Shown here piece after piece: positions 1 through 7,502 of a stretch of DNA of 12,032 bases; positions within the stretch are counted from its first letter, which is position 1; each line of letters opens with the position of its first letter. Origin of the DNA: Dysgonamonadaceae bacterium (GTDB lineage: Bacteria > Bacteroidota > Bacteroidia > Bacteroidales > Azobacteroidaceae); the NCBI GenBank assembly GCA_031287395.1, contig JAITTA010000299.1, forward strand, positions 1 through 12,032, in the 5' to 3' direction. The position numbers and the translations under genes are program-made. The notes under the pieces were generated by a model. It saw only the letters and a list, made by a program, of their open reading frames with translations, was not told where the DNA came from and did not search any database.

Positions 1-519
1 TATCAAAACGGAAGTTTCAAAAGTGTAAGCAGTAATGACGTATTAGGGAAATGGGCAATCTTTTTCTTTTATCCTGCCGATTTCACGTTTGTTTGTCCGA
101 CAGAACTGGTCGATATGGCTGAAAAATACGCTCAGTTCCGGGAAGCAGGAGTAGAAATTTACTCCGTAAGTACTGATTCCCATTTTGTTCATAAAGCCTG
201 GCACGATGCTTCCGAAAGCATCCGTAAAATCAAGTATCCGATGTTGGCAGATCCGACAGGAGCTTTAAGCCGTGCTTTCGGAGTGATGATCGAAGAAGAC
301 GGTATGGCTTATCGGGGAACATTTTTAGTAAATCCCGAAGGAAAAATCAAAATTGCCGAAATTCACGACAACGGAATCGGACGTAATGCCGACGAATTAC
401 TCCGCAAAGTAGAAGCGGCCCAATTTGTGGCCTCTCATCCCGGTGAAGTTTGCCCCGCCAAATGGAAAAAAGGCGAAGAAACACTGAAACCGAGTATTGA
501 TTTAGTTGGGAAAATCTAA
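1..519 (+). CDS. ahpC: Alkyl hydroperoxide reductase subunit C (2-Cys peroxiredoxin), 5' end outside window
   Basis: AhpC reduces hydrogen peroxide and organic hydroperoxides in the cytoplasm and is re-reduced by AhpF, which is encoded next. The reading frame is open from base 1; the first ATG inside the window (115) is internal. The peroxidatic cysteine lies in DFTFVCPTE (Cys codon 94-96) and the resolving cysteine in GEVCPAKW (Cys codon 451-453). The protein ends in the LVGKI tail typical of bacterial AhpC. By comparison with the E. coli protein (187 residues), 172 codons are present and about 15 N-terminal residues are missing. All catalytic features visible here are intact. The promoter and any peroxide-responsive operator lie upstream of the window. 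Identity is near certain from the motifs and the ahpF neighbour. Confidence 0.97.
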   Translation, partial: YQNGSFKSVSSNDVLGKWAIFFFYPADFTFVCPTELVDMAEKYAQFREAGVEIYSVSTDSHFVHKAWHDASESIRKIKYPMLADPTGALSRAFGVMIEEDGMAYRGTFLVNPEGKIKIAEIHDNGIGRNADELLRKVEAAQFVASHPGEVCPAKWKKGEETLKPSIDLVGKI

Positions 520-530
520 AAATAATCGGG

Positions 531-612
531 AACTGAGAATTGAGAATTGAAAGTTAGGAACCGACTTCTTACATAAGGTTAACTCTCGATTCTCAACTCT
601 CAATTCTCAATT
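531..612. repeat. Imperfect inverted repeat between ahpC and ahpF
   Basis: The left arm (531-550), built from tandem TGAGAAT words, pairs with the right arm (593-612) over 20 positions with two mismatches (533/610 and 546/597). The loop is about 42 nt. It lies between the ahpC stop (519) and the ahpF ATG (623). It could lower ahpF expression relative to ahpC by partial termination or protect the 3' end of ahpC mRNA; both are inferences. No TAnnTTTG promoter box is seen in this gap, so ahpF is probably cotranscribed with ahpC. Confidence 0.6.
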
Positions 613-622
613 TATATATAGT

Positions 623-2173
623 ATGTTAGATCAATCATCTAAGGATCAGTTAAAGGGAATTTTTGCTTCACTTGAAGCAGATTACATTTTAGACATTACC
701 GTCTCCCCCAATCATGAAAGTCTGGACGAGATGCTGGAATTGTTAAACGATCTGGCTTCCTGCTCGGACAAAATTTCCTGTAGGGTGAAAGAAGGCAACG
801 GACTGGAATTCTCTATATTGAAAAACGAACACGATACCGGAATAAAATTCCGTGGAATTCCTAATGGGCATGAATTCACTTCTCTACTATTGGCCATCCT
901 CAATAATGACGGCAAAGGAAAAAATATTCCGGATGATAATATCTGCAACCGGGTGAAAGCCTTAAAAGGTCCGATCAATCTCACAACTTATGTCTCCCTG
1001 ACCTGTACTAATTGTCCGGATGTTGTTCAGACCCTTAACCTGATGGCGATCCTCAATGAAAACATCCGTCATGAAATGGTTGACGGAGCTATCAATCAGG
1101 ACGAAGTTGAAAATTTAAAAATCCAGGGTGTTCCGGCTGTCTTTGCCGATGGAAAAATGATCCATAGCGGGAAAGCTGAATTGGGAGAATTACTGGAAAA
1201 ATTGGAAGAACAGTACGACACAAACCCTCAAAGAACAGAAATAGCTGTCCGAAACTATGATGTTGTCGTGATCGGAGGTGGACCCGCAGGAACTTCGGCA
1301 GCCGTTTACTCTGCCCGGAAAGGCTTAAAAGTGGCTGTATTAGCTGAAAGAGCCGGCGGACAAGTCAAAGAAACCGTAGGAATCGAAAATATGATTTCAA
1401 TTCCGAAAACAACCGGAGAACAACTGGCTTCCAATCTGAAACTCCACATGCAGGATTATAACATCGATCTGTTTGAACACCGCCGGGTAGAAAAAATTGA
1501 AATCAAGGAAAAAAACAAAATCATTTTTGTAAACGGAAATGAAAAATATATTTCCCCACAAGTTATCATTGCTACCGGAGCCAGTTGGCGCAAATTAAAT
1601 GTTCCGGGAGAATCCGACTACATAGGAAAAGGAGTCGCTTTCTGTCCTCATTGCGACGGCCCGTTTTACAAAGAGAAACATGTGGCTGTCATAGGCGGAG
1701 GAAACTCCGGAATCGAAGCTGCAATCGATCTTGCCGGGATTTGCTATAAAGTGACTGTTTTTGAATTTTTAGACGACCTGAAAGCAGACCGGGTACTTCA
1801 GGAAAAAGTAAAAACCTTACCGAACGTCGAGATTCATAAATCTTCCCAAACATTAGAAATAATAGGCAACAATGAAAAAGTAAACGGAATACGCGTCAAA
1901 AACCGGAATACGGAGGAGGAACGCATCGTTGATCTGGATGGCGTATTTGTCCAAATCGGATTGGTTGCAAACAGTGCTATATTCAAAGAAACCGTCAATA
2001 CGAACCGATTCGGAGAAATCGAAATCGACCACCATTGCCGGACAAACCAATCCGGAATATATGCGGCAGGAGACGTTACCACCGTTCCCTACAAACAAAT
2101 TGTAATCGCCATGGGAGAAGGTGCAAAAGCAGCATTGGCAGCATTTGAAGACCGAACAAGAGGAAATATATAA
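623..2173 (+). CDS. ahpF: Alkyl hydroperoxide reductase subunit F, NADH:peroxiredoxin reductase
   Basis: AhpF is a cytoplasmic flavoprotein disulfide reductase that moves electrons from NADH through FAD and two disulfide centres to AhpC. The 516 residues match the usual AhpF length (about 520). The N-terminal half (about 1-200) is the double thioredoxin-fold domain with the redox pair C128-T-N-C131 in the typical NCPDVVQ context. The C-terminal half is thioredoxin-reductase-like: FAD-binding GGGPAG at 218-223, redox pair CPHC at 341-344, NADH-binding GGGNSG at 358-363, and the second FAD contact GIYAAGD at 478-484. No clear Shine-Dalgarno sequence precedes the ATG at 623, but this start gives a full-length N-terminus. 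It lies 103 nt after ahpC, with an inverted repeat in between. Nothing in it looks damaged. Confidence 0.97.
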   Translation: MLDQSSKDQLKGIFASLEADYILDITVSPNHESLDEMLELLNDLASCSDKISCRVKEGNGLEFSILKNEHDTGIKFRGIPNGHEFTSLLLAILNNDGKGKNIPDDNICNRVKALKGPINLTTYVSLTCTNCPDVVQTLNLMAILNENIRHEMVDGAINQDEVENLKIQGVPAVFADGKMIHSGKAELGELLEKLEEQYDTNPQRTEIAVRNYDVVVIGGGPAGTSAAVYSARKGLKVAVLAERAGGQVKETVGIENMISIPKTTGEQLASNLKLHMQDYNIDLFEHRRVEKIEIKEKNKIIFVNGNEKYISPQVIIATGASWRKLNVPGESDYIGKGVAFCPHCDGPFYKEKHVAVIGGGNSGIEAAIDLAGICYKVTVFEFLDDLKADRVLQEKVKTLPNVEIHKSSQTLEIIGNNEKVNGIRVKNRNTEEERIVDLDGVFVQIGLVANSAIFKETVNTNRFGEIEIDHHCRTNQSGIYAAGDVTTVPYKQIVIAMGEGAKAALAAFEDRTRGNI

Positions 2174-2232
2174 ATTAAGGATTGAAAATTGAGAATAAAA
2201 ATGATTTATTTTCAATTTTCAATCCTTAATTT
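2172..2232. terminator. Near-perfect 28-bp hairpin after ahpF, likely terminator
   Basis: Positions 2172-2199 pair with 2205-2232 without a gap. The only imperfect pair is a G-T wobble (2193/2211), and the loop is 5 nt (2200-2204). The stem begins inside the ahpF stop codon, and a short T run continues to 2234. The stem is very AT-rich and unusually long for an intrinsic terminator. It occupies almost the whole gap to the next gene. It probably ends ahpC-ahpF transcription. Its arms use the same ATTGAAAATTGAG-like words seen in the ahpC-ahpF gap. Confidence 0.65.
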
Positions 2233-2236
2233 TTGT

Positions 2237-2244
2237 TACCTTTG
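2237..2244 (+). promoter_or_regulatory. Bacteroidota -7 box (TACCTTTG) directly upstream of the helicase gene
   Basis: TACCTTTG matches the Bacteroidota -7 consensus TAnnTTTG. Its last base is only 4 nt before the ATG at 2249, so a transcript starting at the usual distance would begin at or next to the start codon (leaderless mRNA). No good -33 TTTG is visible at the expected spacing, because that stretch is the hairpin arm. It is a prediction from consensus only. Confidence 0.5.
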
Positions 2245-2248
2245 TTGA

Positions 2249-5167
2249 ATGGATACAATCAAAACGCTGCGAATCATTTTCAAGGAAGCGGCAAACGACC
2301 GCTTTCGGGCCGAAACCATCGACGGAAAAACTTTAACTGTTATTTGTAACAAAGATCAACAGGAGGAATTATCCTCTTTACGCATTTATCTTCAGCCTGG
2401 AACCATTTTTAACCTATTGAACGCAAAAGAAATCGAGCCCGGTATTTTTGAAACCGGGTTATTCATCCTCGAACCGGACTATTTAATAGATATCAGTTCC
2501 CTGGCCGAGTGTTTTCGCCCTTACGGGCACCATCCGCTTAACTACATCCTGGCCAGAGTCCATCCGGTTGAGAACACACAACATATCCTGTTGGGAAATA
2601 CGGCCAACTTTTTTATCGACGAACTGGTCAACGAAAAAAGACCTCAATCGACCGATTATCAGGAAACGCTGAAAAAATTATTCAAATCATCTCCTTTTGA
2701 ATTTTCAGCTTGCGAAGATCTGAAAAAACCGGGTGGTGAACAAGTCTTCTTCATGTCCTGTAAAAAACATTTCGAGCATATCAGGGAATCCGTTCTTAAC
2801 TTATTTCCAAAAGCAAATATAGACCGGGACAAAGCGGTATTGGAACCTTCATTTATCTGTAACACATTAGGCATCCAGGGGCGGCTGGACCTGGTGCTGA
2901 ACGATTTTTCCGCTTTTGTGGAATTAAAATCCGGAAAAGCAGTCGAAGATTATCGTACCGGAGGACCATTCATTCATTCTGCAGCCAATCATTACACTCA
3001 AATGATTTTATACCTGGCTGTCCTGGAATTTAACCTCGATTTAGATGCAGACACTATTCGTTCTTATTTACTCTATTCAAAATATCCGGTACTCTCAAAA
3101 GAAAAACATTCCCGCAAACAATTGAAAGAGGCTTTGCGGTTACGAAACGCCATTGTAGCTATAGAATCGGGTATTAACAGACAAAATGATCCGGAATATA
3201 CCGAATCAATCCTGAACAACATCCGAGCAGAGGTATTGAATACAGAACAATTAAAGGGAAACTTTTTTGAACATTATCTTCGTCCCTCCATAGACAGGTT
3301 CGGAACATCGCTCGATTCCCTGGACAATAGTGAACGCGCTTATTTCATGAGGCTCTACACATTCATTAATAAAGAATTATGGTTATCAAAAACCGGAGAA
3401 AGGGAATATGAAGGAATAAGCAGGGCCGCCAATTTGTGGAATGCCTGTTTTGAAGATAAACTGGCTGCCGGCGAAATCTTATACAATCTCAAGATTACAG
3501 ATAATCGGGCCGATTCGGAAGAACATACGGTAATCCTGGAAATTCCGGAGTATGATGACTTATACCTGCCGAATTTTCGTCCGGGAGATGCGGTCGTACT
3601 CTACGAACGAAATACAAAAGCAGATAACGTTAACAACAAACAGGTTTTCAAAGGAGCTATTGAAGCGCTCAACGAAAACAAAACCATCATCCGGTTGAGA
3701 TTCCGGCAACGCAATACCCGGGTTTGGCATAACGAATCCTTATATGCCCTGGAACACGATTACATGGATTCCACTTATACCGGGATGTTCAGGGCTTTGA
3801 GTGCATTTCTCGATGCCAACCGGGAAAGGCGGGATTTGTTGCTCTGCCGGAGAATGCCGGAAACAAACCAAAGCATAAATCAGGATCCGGAATGTAAGAA
3901 TGATGTGGAAAGAGCTGTAAAAAAAGCAGTCAATACAAAAGATTGTTTTTTGTTAGTCGGCCCTCCTGGAACAGGTAAAACATCTCTGGCCTTAAAGCAA
4001 ATAGTCGAAGCCTCCCTTCAGGAAAATAAAACGAATATCCTGTTACTGTCTTATACCAACCGGGCAGTCGATGAAATTTGCAAAGCCCTGGTATCCATCA
4101 GCGATCATTTGCCGTTCATGCGTATCGGAAACGAATTGAATTGTTCTCCCGAATACAGGAAATACCTGCTGGACAATCTGTTGGATAAATGCAACCGGAG
4201 AAGCGAGGTACAACAAGTCATTGAAAAATGCCGGATCTGTGTCGGAACAGTAGCATCTGTCTGGAATAAACCGGATATTTTCAAACTGAAAAGTTTTAAT
4301 ATTGCCGTTGTAGATGAAGCGACACAATTATTGGAACCTCATTTGTTGGGCATTCTATGCGCAAAAACTTCGACTGGAGAAAATGCGGTTAAACGTTTCG
4401 TCCTTATCGGAGACCATAAACAGTTACCTGCTGTGGTATTACAAACCACGGAAGACAGTCAAGTAAAAGAACCGGTACTGACCGAAACCGGAATAACCAA
4501 TCTGGGGAACTCCCTTTTCGAACGGCTTTACCGTAAATACAGGGATTCCGGCTTAAAAACCGCGTATGATACTCTTTTCACTCAAGGACGGATGCATCCT
4601 GAAATAGCGGCATTCCCATCTTTGCATTTTTACAACAATCAATTACTACCGGCCGGATTACCACACCAGAAAGAAATCTGGAATGAAAAGAATATGGCAT
4701 TTTATGCTGTTCGGAAACAATCGGACGATCATTCCGACAAAACCAACCGGGAAGAAGCAACCGTCGTTGTAAATATCTGTAAGCAACTACTTGACCAAGC
4801 CGGAAGAGAAGGAAATATCTTTATGCCGGAAAGTATCGGGATCATCACTCCCTATAGAAATCAAATCGCTCTGATACGGAAATTATTACAAGAAACAGGC
4901 ATTCAATCGTTTTCAACCATCATCGTCGATACCATCGAACGTTTTCAGGGCAGTCAACGAGATACGATTATCTACTCGTTTTGCGTCAACGCCCCCTGGC
5001 AATTAGATACATTACCCTGCCTCACTGAAGAAAAAGGAACAATAATCGATCGCAAACTAAATGTAGTGCTGACCCGTGCAAGAAAAAGACTCTTCCTTAC
5101 CGGAAACGAGTTATTGTTATCCCAAAATAAAATATTCAGGGAATTGATTCGACACATTGCGAAATAA
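2249..5167 (+). CDS. DNA2-like superfamily 1 helicase fused to a Cas4/RecB-type nuclease domain
   Basis: This protein of 972 residues probably acts on DNA ends or flaps in repair or replication. After an N-terminal region of unknown fold (about 1-110) comes a PD-(D/E)XK nuclease domain: GRLD with D214, ELK with E225 and K227, and a following H248-x2-Q251-x3-Y255 element, as in Cas4, RecB and Dna2. A beta-barrel-like segment (about 430-515, with the RPGDAVVLYER motif) precedes the helicase core, as in UPF1/DNA2 helicases. Helicase motifs are Walker A GPPGTGKT 571-578, Walker B VVDEAT 687-692, GDHKQLP 721-727, DTIERFQGSQRD 894-905 and the motif VI element LTRAR 941-945. All motifs are intact. 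No cysteine occurs between residues 225 and 400, so the Fe-S cluster of classical Cas4/Dna2 appears absent. The neighbours are housekeeping genes and do not indicate a defence role. The precise function is unknown. Confidence 0.88.
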   Translation: MDTIKTLRIIFKEAANDRFRAETIDGKTLTVICNKDQQEELSSLRIYLQPGTIFNLLNAKEIEPGIFETGLFILEPDYLIDISSLAECFRPYGHHPLNYILARVHPVENTQHILLGNTANFFIDELVNEKRPQSTDYQETLKKLFKSSPFEFSACEDLKKPGGEQVFFMSCKKHFEHIRESVLNLFPKANIDRDKAVLEPSFICNTLGIQGRLDLVLNDFSAFVELKSGKAVEDYRTGGPFIHSAANHYTQMILYLAVLEFNLDLDADTIRSYLLYSKYPVLSKEKHSRKQLKEALRLRNAIVAIESGINRQNDPEYTESILNNIRAEVLNTEQLKGNFFEHYLRPSIDRFGTSLDSLDNSERAYFMRLYTFINKELWLSKTGEREYEGISRAANLWNACFEDKLAAGEILYNLKITDNRADSEEHTVILEIPEYDDLYLPNFRPGDAVVLYERNTKADNVNNKQVFKGAIEALNENKTIIRLRFRQRNTRVWHNESLYALEHDYMDSTYTGMFRALSAFLDANRERRDLLLCRRMPETNQSINQDPECKNDVERAVKKAVNTKDCFLLVGPPGTGKTSLALKQIVEASLQENKTNILLLSYTNRAVDEICKALVSISDHLPFMRIGNELNCSPEYRKYLLDNLLDKCNRRSEVQQVIEKCRICVGTVASVWNKPDIFKLKSFNIAVVDEATQLLEPHLLGILCAKTSTGENAVKRFVLIGDHKQLPAVVLQTTEDSQVKEPVLTETGITNLGNSLFERLYRKYRDSGLKTAYDTLFTQGRMHPEIAAFPSLHFYNNQLLPAGLPHQKEIWNEKNMAFYAVRKQSDDHSDKTNREEATVVVNICKQLLDQAGREGNIFMPESIGIITPYRNQIALIRKLLQETGIQSFSTIIVDTIERFQGSQRDTIIYSFCVNAPWQLDTLPCLTEEKGTIIDRKLNVVLTRARKRLFLTGNELLLSQNKIFRELIRHIAK

Positions 5168-5200
5168 CGGAATAACAAAATAACCGAAAAATTTACATAC

Positions 5201-5222
5201 GAACCGGTTACTCACCAGGTTC
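5201..5222. terminator. Weak hairpin at the helicase/tatC convergent ends
   Basis: GAACCGGT (5201-5208) can pair with ACC and GGTTC (5214-5216 and 5218-5222), with one bulged base and a 5-nt loop. It overlaps the tatC stop codon and follows the helicase stop by 33 nt. On the minus strand a T run follows after about 10 nt. It is the only candidate terminator in this 40-bp convergent gap, and the support is slight. Confidence 0.3.
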
Positions 5223-6023
5223 ATAATTCACTTTTTCCTTTTTTACAAGAAAACTACTCAATTCGTAAAGGAAATACAACGGGAAGAAAACCACCGATAA
5301 AGTAAAAGGATCACTCGAAGGAGTAATGAATGCGGCAAGTATAAGCAGGATTACGATTGCATGGCGGCGGAACTTCCGGAAAAAAGAACGGGTAAGAATA
5401 CCCAACTGGGATAGCAACCAACATACCAAAGGCAACTCAAACACAATACCCATCACGAGAATAAGCATAGTGAAATTATCCATATACGAGTCCAGAGATA
5501 CCTGGTTCGTGATGGTTTCACTCAACCGGTATTCATAGAGAAAACGAAGAGTCATCGGAAATACCAAACAATAACCTATGGCACATCCTATGAAAAACAT
5601 GACCCCACCGAAAAGAAGCACCCAACGTACACTTTTCTTTTCATGTTCATACAATGCAGGACTGACAAATTTCCAGATTTCAAATATCAAATAAGGAAAA
5701 GCCAGAAGCAGTGCAAGATAAAACGACATCGTCATATGGGTAAAAAACTGCGACGCCAGCTTGATGTTGATTACATCCACATGAAAAGTATCGTTACAAA
5801 AGTCCGGAAGAATTGAAGGAACCAGCGAACTTACTTTACAGAGGTATTTATAAAGGAAAAAATCGGAATTTCGCGGAGCCATTACAAAATTATCGAACAA
5901 GTAAGGCATAAATATAAAGCCGATTATTGCAAAAACAAATAATGCAATAACCGACCTGAAAATTGTCCAACGAAGCTCCTCCAGGTGATCCCAGAAAGAC
6001 ATTTCCTTCACCTCTTCACTCAT
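5208..6023 (-). CDS. tatC: Twin-arginine translocase subunit TatC
   Basis: TatC is the inner-membrane receptor that binds twin-arginine signal peptides of folded proteins. The 271-residue protein has the family hallmarks: HLEELR near the N-terminus (E16 aligns with E. coli E15), the SPALYEHEK segment (E128 aligns with E. coli E103), and six hydrophobic segments ending near residue 260. The first periplasmic loop, between P50 and F93, is about 23 residues longer than in E. coli. It contains two cysteines, C62 and C76. The gene starts 20 nt after the tatA stop, so the two genes form an operon transcribed leftward. It converges with the helicase gene with a 40-bp gap. Identity is firm; the significance of the loop insertion is unknown. 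Confidence 0.95.
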   Translation of the reverse strand: MSEEVKEMSFWDHLEELRWTIFRSVIALFVFAIIGFIFMPYLFDNFVMAPRNSDFFLYKYLCKVSSLVPSILPDFCNDTFHVDVINIKLASQFFTHMTMSFYLALLLAFPYLIFEIWKFVSPALYEHEKKSVRWVLLFGGVMFFIGCAIGYCLVFPMTLRFLYEYRLSETITNQVSLDSYMDNFTMLILVMGIVFELPLVCWLLSQLGILTRSFFRKFRRHAIVILLILAAFITPSSDPFTLSVVFFPLYFLYELSSFLVKKEKVNYEPGE

Positions 6024-6043
6024 AATATATCTGAACTTCGATT

Positions 6044-6244
6044 TTAATTTTTCGAATCTGAAGTGGAATCGTCTTTTATATCGTCTTCAATTCCTTTAAC
6101 ACCGTCTTTGAAGTTTTTCACACCTTTTCCAATCCCTTTCATCAATTCGGGAATTTTTCGTCCACCGAACAAAAGCAGAACAACTAACGCAATGATAATA
6201 ATTTCTCCTGTTCCCAAATTACCAAAAAACAACAATGTGTTCAT
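6044..6244 (-). CDS. tatA: Twin-arginine translocase subunit TatA (TatA/TatE type)
   Basis: TatA forms the oligomeric pore-like element of the Tat system in the inner membrane. From the ATG at 6244 the protein has 66 residues: a short N-terminus, one membrane helix (about 15-26), the hinge FGGRKIPEL, an amphipathic helix rich in Gly and Lys (KGIGKGVKNFKDGVKGI), and an acidic tail. The frame stays open up to 6361, but the extra 39 residues do not look like TatA and would include the promoter box, so the start at 6244 is preferred. The residue before the membrane helix is E14, as in TatB rather than the Gln of E. coli TatA. No tatB is present, so this protein may do both jobs, as known for minimal TatA-TatC systems. 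Confidence 0.92.
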   Translation of the reverse strand: MNTLLFFGNLGTGEIIIIALVVLLLFGGRKIPELMKGIGKGVKNFKDGVKGIEDDIKDDSTSDSKN

Positions 6245-6286
6245 AATATTTCTACTAATTAATTTCCTATTTATAAAATCAGAGTG

Positions 6287-6294
6287 CAAACTTA
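6287..6294 (-). promoter_or_regulatory. Predicted -7 box (TAAGTTTG) for tatA-tatC
   Basis: Read on the minus strand, 6294 to 6287 gives TAAGTTTG, a match to the Bacteroidota TAnnTTTG element. It would start transcription near 6282 and give a leader of about 38 nt before the tatA ATG at 6244. No convincing -33 element was found. Confidence 0.5.
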
Positions 6295-6325
6295 AGCAAA
6301 AAAAACGATGTTGGCAAAAAAAGCC

Positions 6326-6333
6326 TATCTTTG
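6326..6333 (+). promoter_or_regulatory. Predicted -7 box (TATCTTTG) for fabD
   Basis: TATCTTTG matches TAnnTTTG and lies 34 nt before the fabD ATG, implying a leader of about 30 nt. Together with the minus-strand box at 6287-6294 it makes the 123-bp tatA-fabD gap a divergent promoter region. The -33 element is not obvious. Confidence 0.55.
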
Positions 6334-6367
6334 TACCGTTTTTATTAAATTTAAATAACATAAACGA

Positions 6368-7231
6368 ATGAAAGCATTTGTATTTCCGGGCCAGGGAGCC
6401 CAGTTTGTGGGGATGGGAAAAAATTTATACGAAGAATCGGTTGTCGCTAAAGAAATGTATGAAAAAGCGAATGATATATTAGGATTCCGCATTACCGACC
6501 TGATGTTTAACGGGACAGATGAAGACCTTCGCCAAACCAGAGTAACCCAGCCCGCTGTATTTCTACACTCAGTCATTCTCGCCAAAACGATGGGCGATGC
6601 ATTCAAACCGGATATGGTAGCAGGACATTCCCTGGGAGAATTTTCAGCATTGGTCGCTGTAAGAGCTTTATCTTTTGAAGATGGCCTGAAGTTGGTTCAC
6701 GCCCGCGCTCTGGCGATGCAAAAAGCCTGTGAAATAACCCCGTCCACGATGGCAGCCGTATTGAATCTGCCGGACGAAAAAGTAGAAGAAATTTGTGCGG
6801 GTATCGACGACGTAGTAGTTCCCGCAAATTATAATTGTCCCGGACAGATTGTCATTTCCGGCAGCGAATCCGGTATCGACAAAGCTTGTGAACAACTTCT
6901 GGCAGCAGGAGCCAAACGGGCATTGAAGTTAAAAGTCGGAGGCGCATTCCATTCTCCGTTAATGGAACCGGCAAGAGCCGAATTAGCGCAAGCAATCAAT
7001 TCCACCCGTTTTTCCATTCCGGTTTGCCCGGTATATCAGAATGTAACTACTGTTGCAGAAAGTAATCCAGAAACCATCAAAACCAATTTAATCGCACAAT
7101 TAACAGCGCCTGTAAAATGGACGCAATCCATACAAAACATGATTAAAGATGGTGCAACTTCTTTTACTGAAGTTGGTCCGGGCAATGTTTTACAAGGATT
7201 GATAAAAAAAATCGATCCTGCTATAGAGTAA
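6368..7231 (+). CDS. fabD: Malonyl-CoA:acyl carrier protein transacylase
   Basis: FabD transfers malonyl groups from malonyl-CoA to acyl carrier protein, supplying the elongation substrate for type II fatty acid synthesis in the cytoplasm. The 287 residues cover the whole family length. Visible motifs are the N-terminal FPGQGAQFVGMGK, the nucleophile elbow GHSLG (86-90, catalytic S88), and GGAFHSPLM with the catalytic-dyad H195. The C-terminal EVGPGNVLQGL segment is also typical. It has its own promoter box and is divergent from tatA; no other fatty acid genes are adjacent. It ends in a convergent arrangement with a small membrane protein gene, with a shared inverted repeat between them. No defects are seen. 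Confidence 0.96.
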   Translation: MKAFVFPGQGAQFVGMGKNLYEESVVAKEMYEKANDILGFRITDLMFNGTDEDLRQTRVTQPAVFLHSVILAKTMGDAFKPDMVAGHSLGEFSALVAVRALSFEDGLKLVHARALAMQKACEITPSTMAAVLNLPDEKVEEICAGIDDVVVPANYNCPGQIVISGSESGIDKACEQLLAAGAKRALKLKVGGAFHSPLMEPARAELAQAINSTRFSIPVCPVYQNVTTVAESNPETIKTNLIAQLTAPVKWTQSIQNMIKDGATSFTEVGPGNVLQGLIKKIDPAIE

Positions 7232-7236
7232 GTTAT

Positions 7237-7299
7237 AAGTTGTAAGTTTCAAGTTCTTGCCGCACTTAAGCCAAGCTTGTAACTTGAAACTTACAACCT
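7237..7299. terminator. Inverted repeat shared by the convergent fabD and small-ORF ends
   Basis: Positions 7239-7255 pair perfectly with 7281-7297 (17 bp), with a 25-nt spacer; one more pair forms beyond a mismatch (7237/7299). The element lies between the fabD stop (7231) and the stop codon of the minus-strand gene (7300-7302), so it could serve as a two-way terminator. T tracts are poor on both sides. The right arm, AACTTGAAACTTACAAC, recurs with one change at 7552-7568. Confidence 0.5.
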
Positions 7300-7485
7300 T
7301 TAGTTTCTGCGCCGGCGTTGCTGATCTTTACCCAAAGCCACCGCAATGATAATTCCCGACAAAATAGCTACAAAAATATTTTCTCCTGTCGAAGCATCGG
7401 ACGGTATGGTGAAAAGCATCACACACAAAGCAACCCAGAGTAAAACAATACAAATAACCTGGAATTTCGATAATCCTTTTCTCAT
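7300..7485 (-). CDS. Small hypothetical membrane protein with two transmembrane segments
   Basis: I do not recognise a named family. The 61-residue product has a basic N-terminus (MRKGLSK), a hydrophobic segment at about 9-27, a short polar loop (PSDASTGEN), a second hydrophobic segment at about 36-51, and a strongly basic tail ending in QQRRRRN. By the positive-inside rule both ends should face the cytoplasm. It lies 84 nt downstream of the gldB-like gene on the same strand and may be cotranscribed with it, although an inverted repeat separates the two. It converges with fabD. That it is a real gene rests on the clean two-helix pattern and on repeat elements abutting its stop codon as at neighbouring genes. 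Confidence 0.65.
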   Translation of the reverse strand: MRKGLSKFQVICIVLLWVALCVMLFTIPSDASTGENIFVAILSGIIIAVALGKDQQRRRRN

Positions 7486-7502
7486 AAAAATTCTGAGTTT
7501 TG

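Noticed and set aside
531..612. CRISPR-like short repeats (TGAGAAT units)
   Set aside because: The units are 7 bp, lack spacers of regular length and form a hairpin; this is an intergenic inverted repeat.
1853..2215. 120-codon minus-strand frame over the end of ahpF
   Set aside because: It is antisense to intact, motif-rich ahpF coding sequence and runs through the terminator hairpin; no plausible protein family.
2249..5167. Helicase-nuclease as the core of a new defence system or as a CRISPR-associated Cas4
   Set aside because: No CRISPR repeats, cas genes or other defence genes are adjacent; the neighbours are ahpCF and tat genes, so a housekeeping repair role is more likely.
6245..6361. 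N-terminal extension of tatA to the upstream ATG at 6361
   Set aside because: The extra 39 residues do not resemble TatA and overlap the predicted tatA and fabD promoter boxes; the ATG at 6244 gives a normal TatA.
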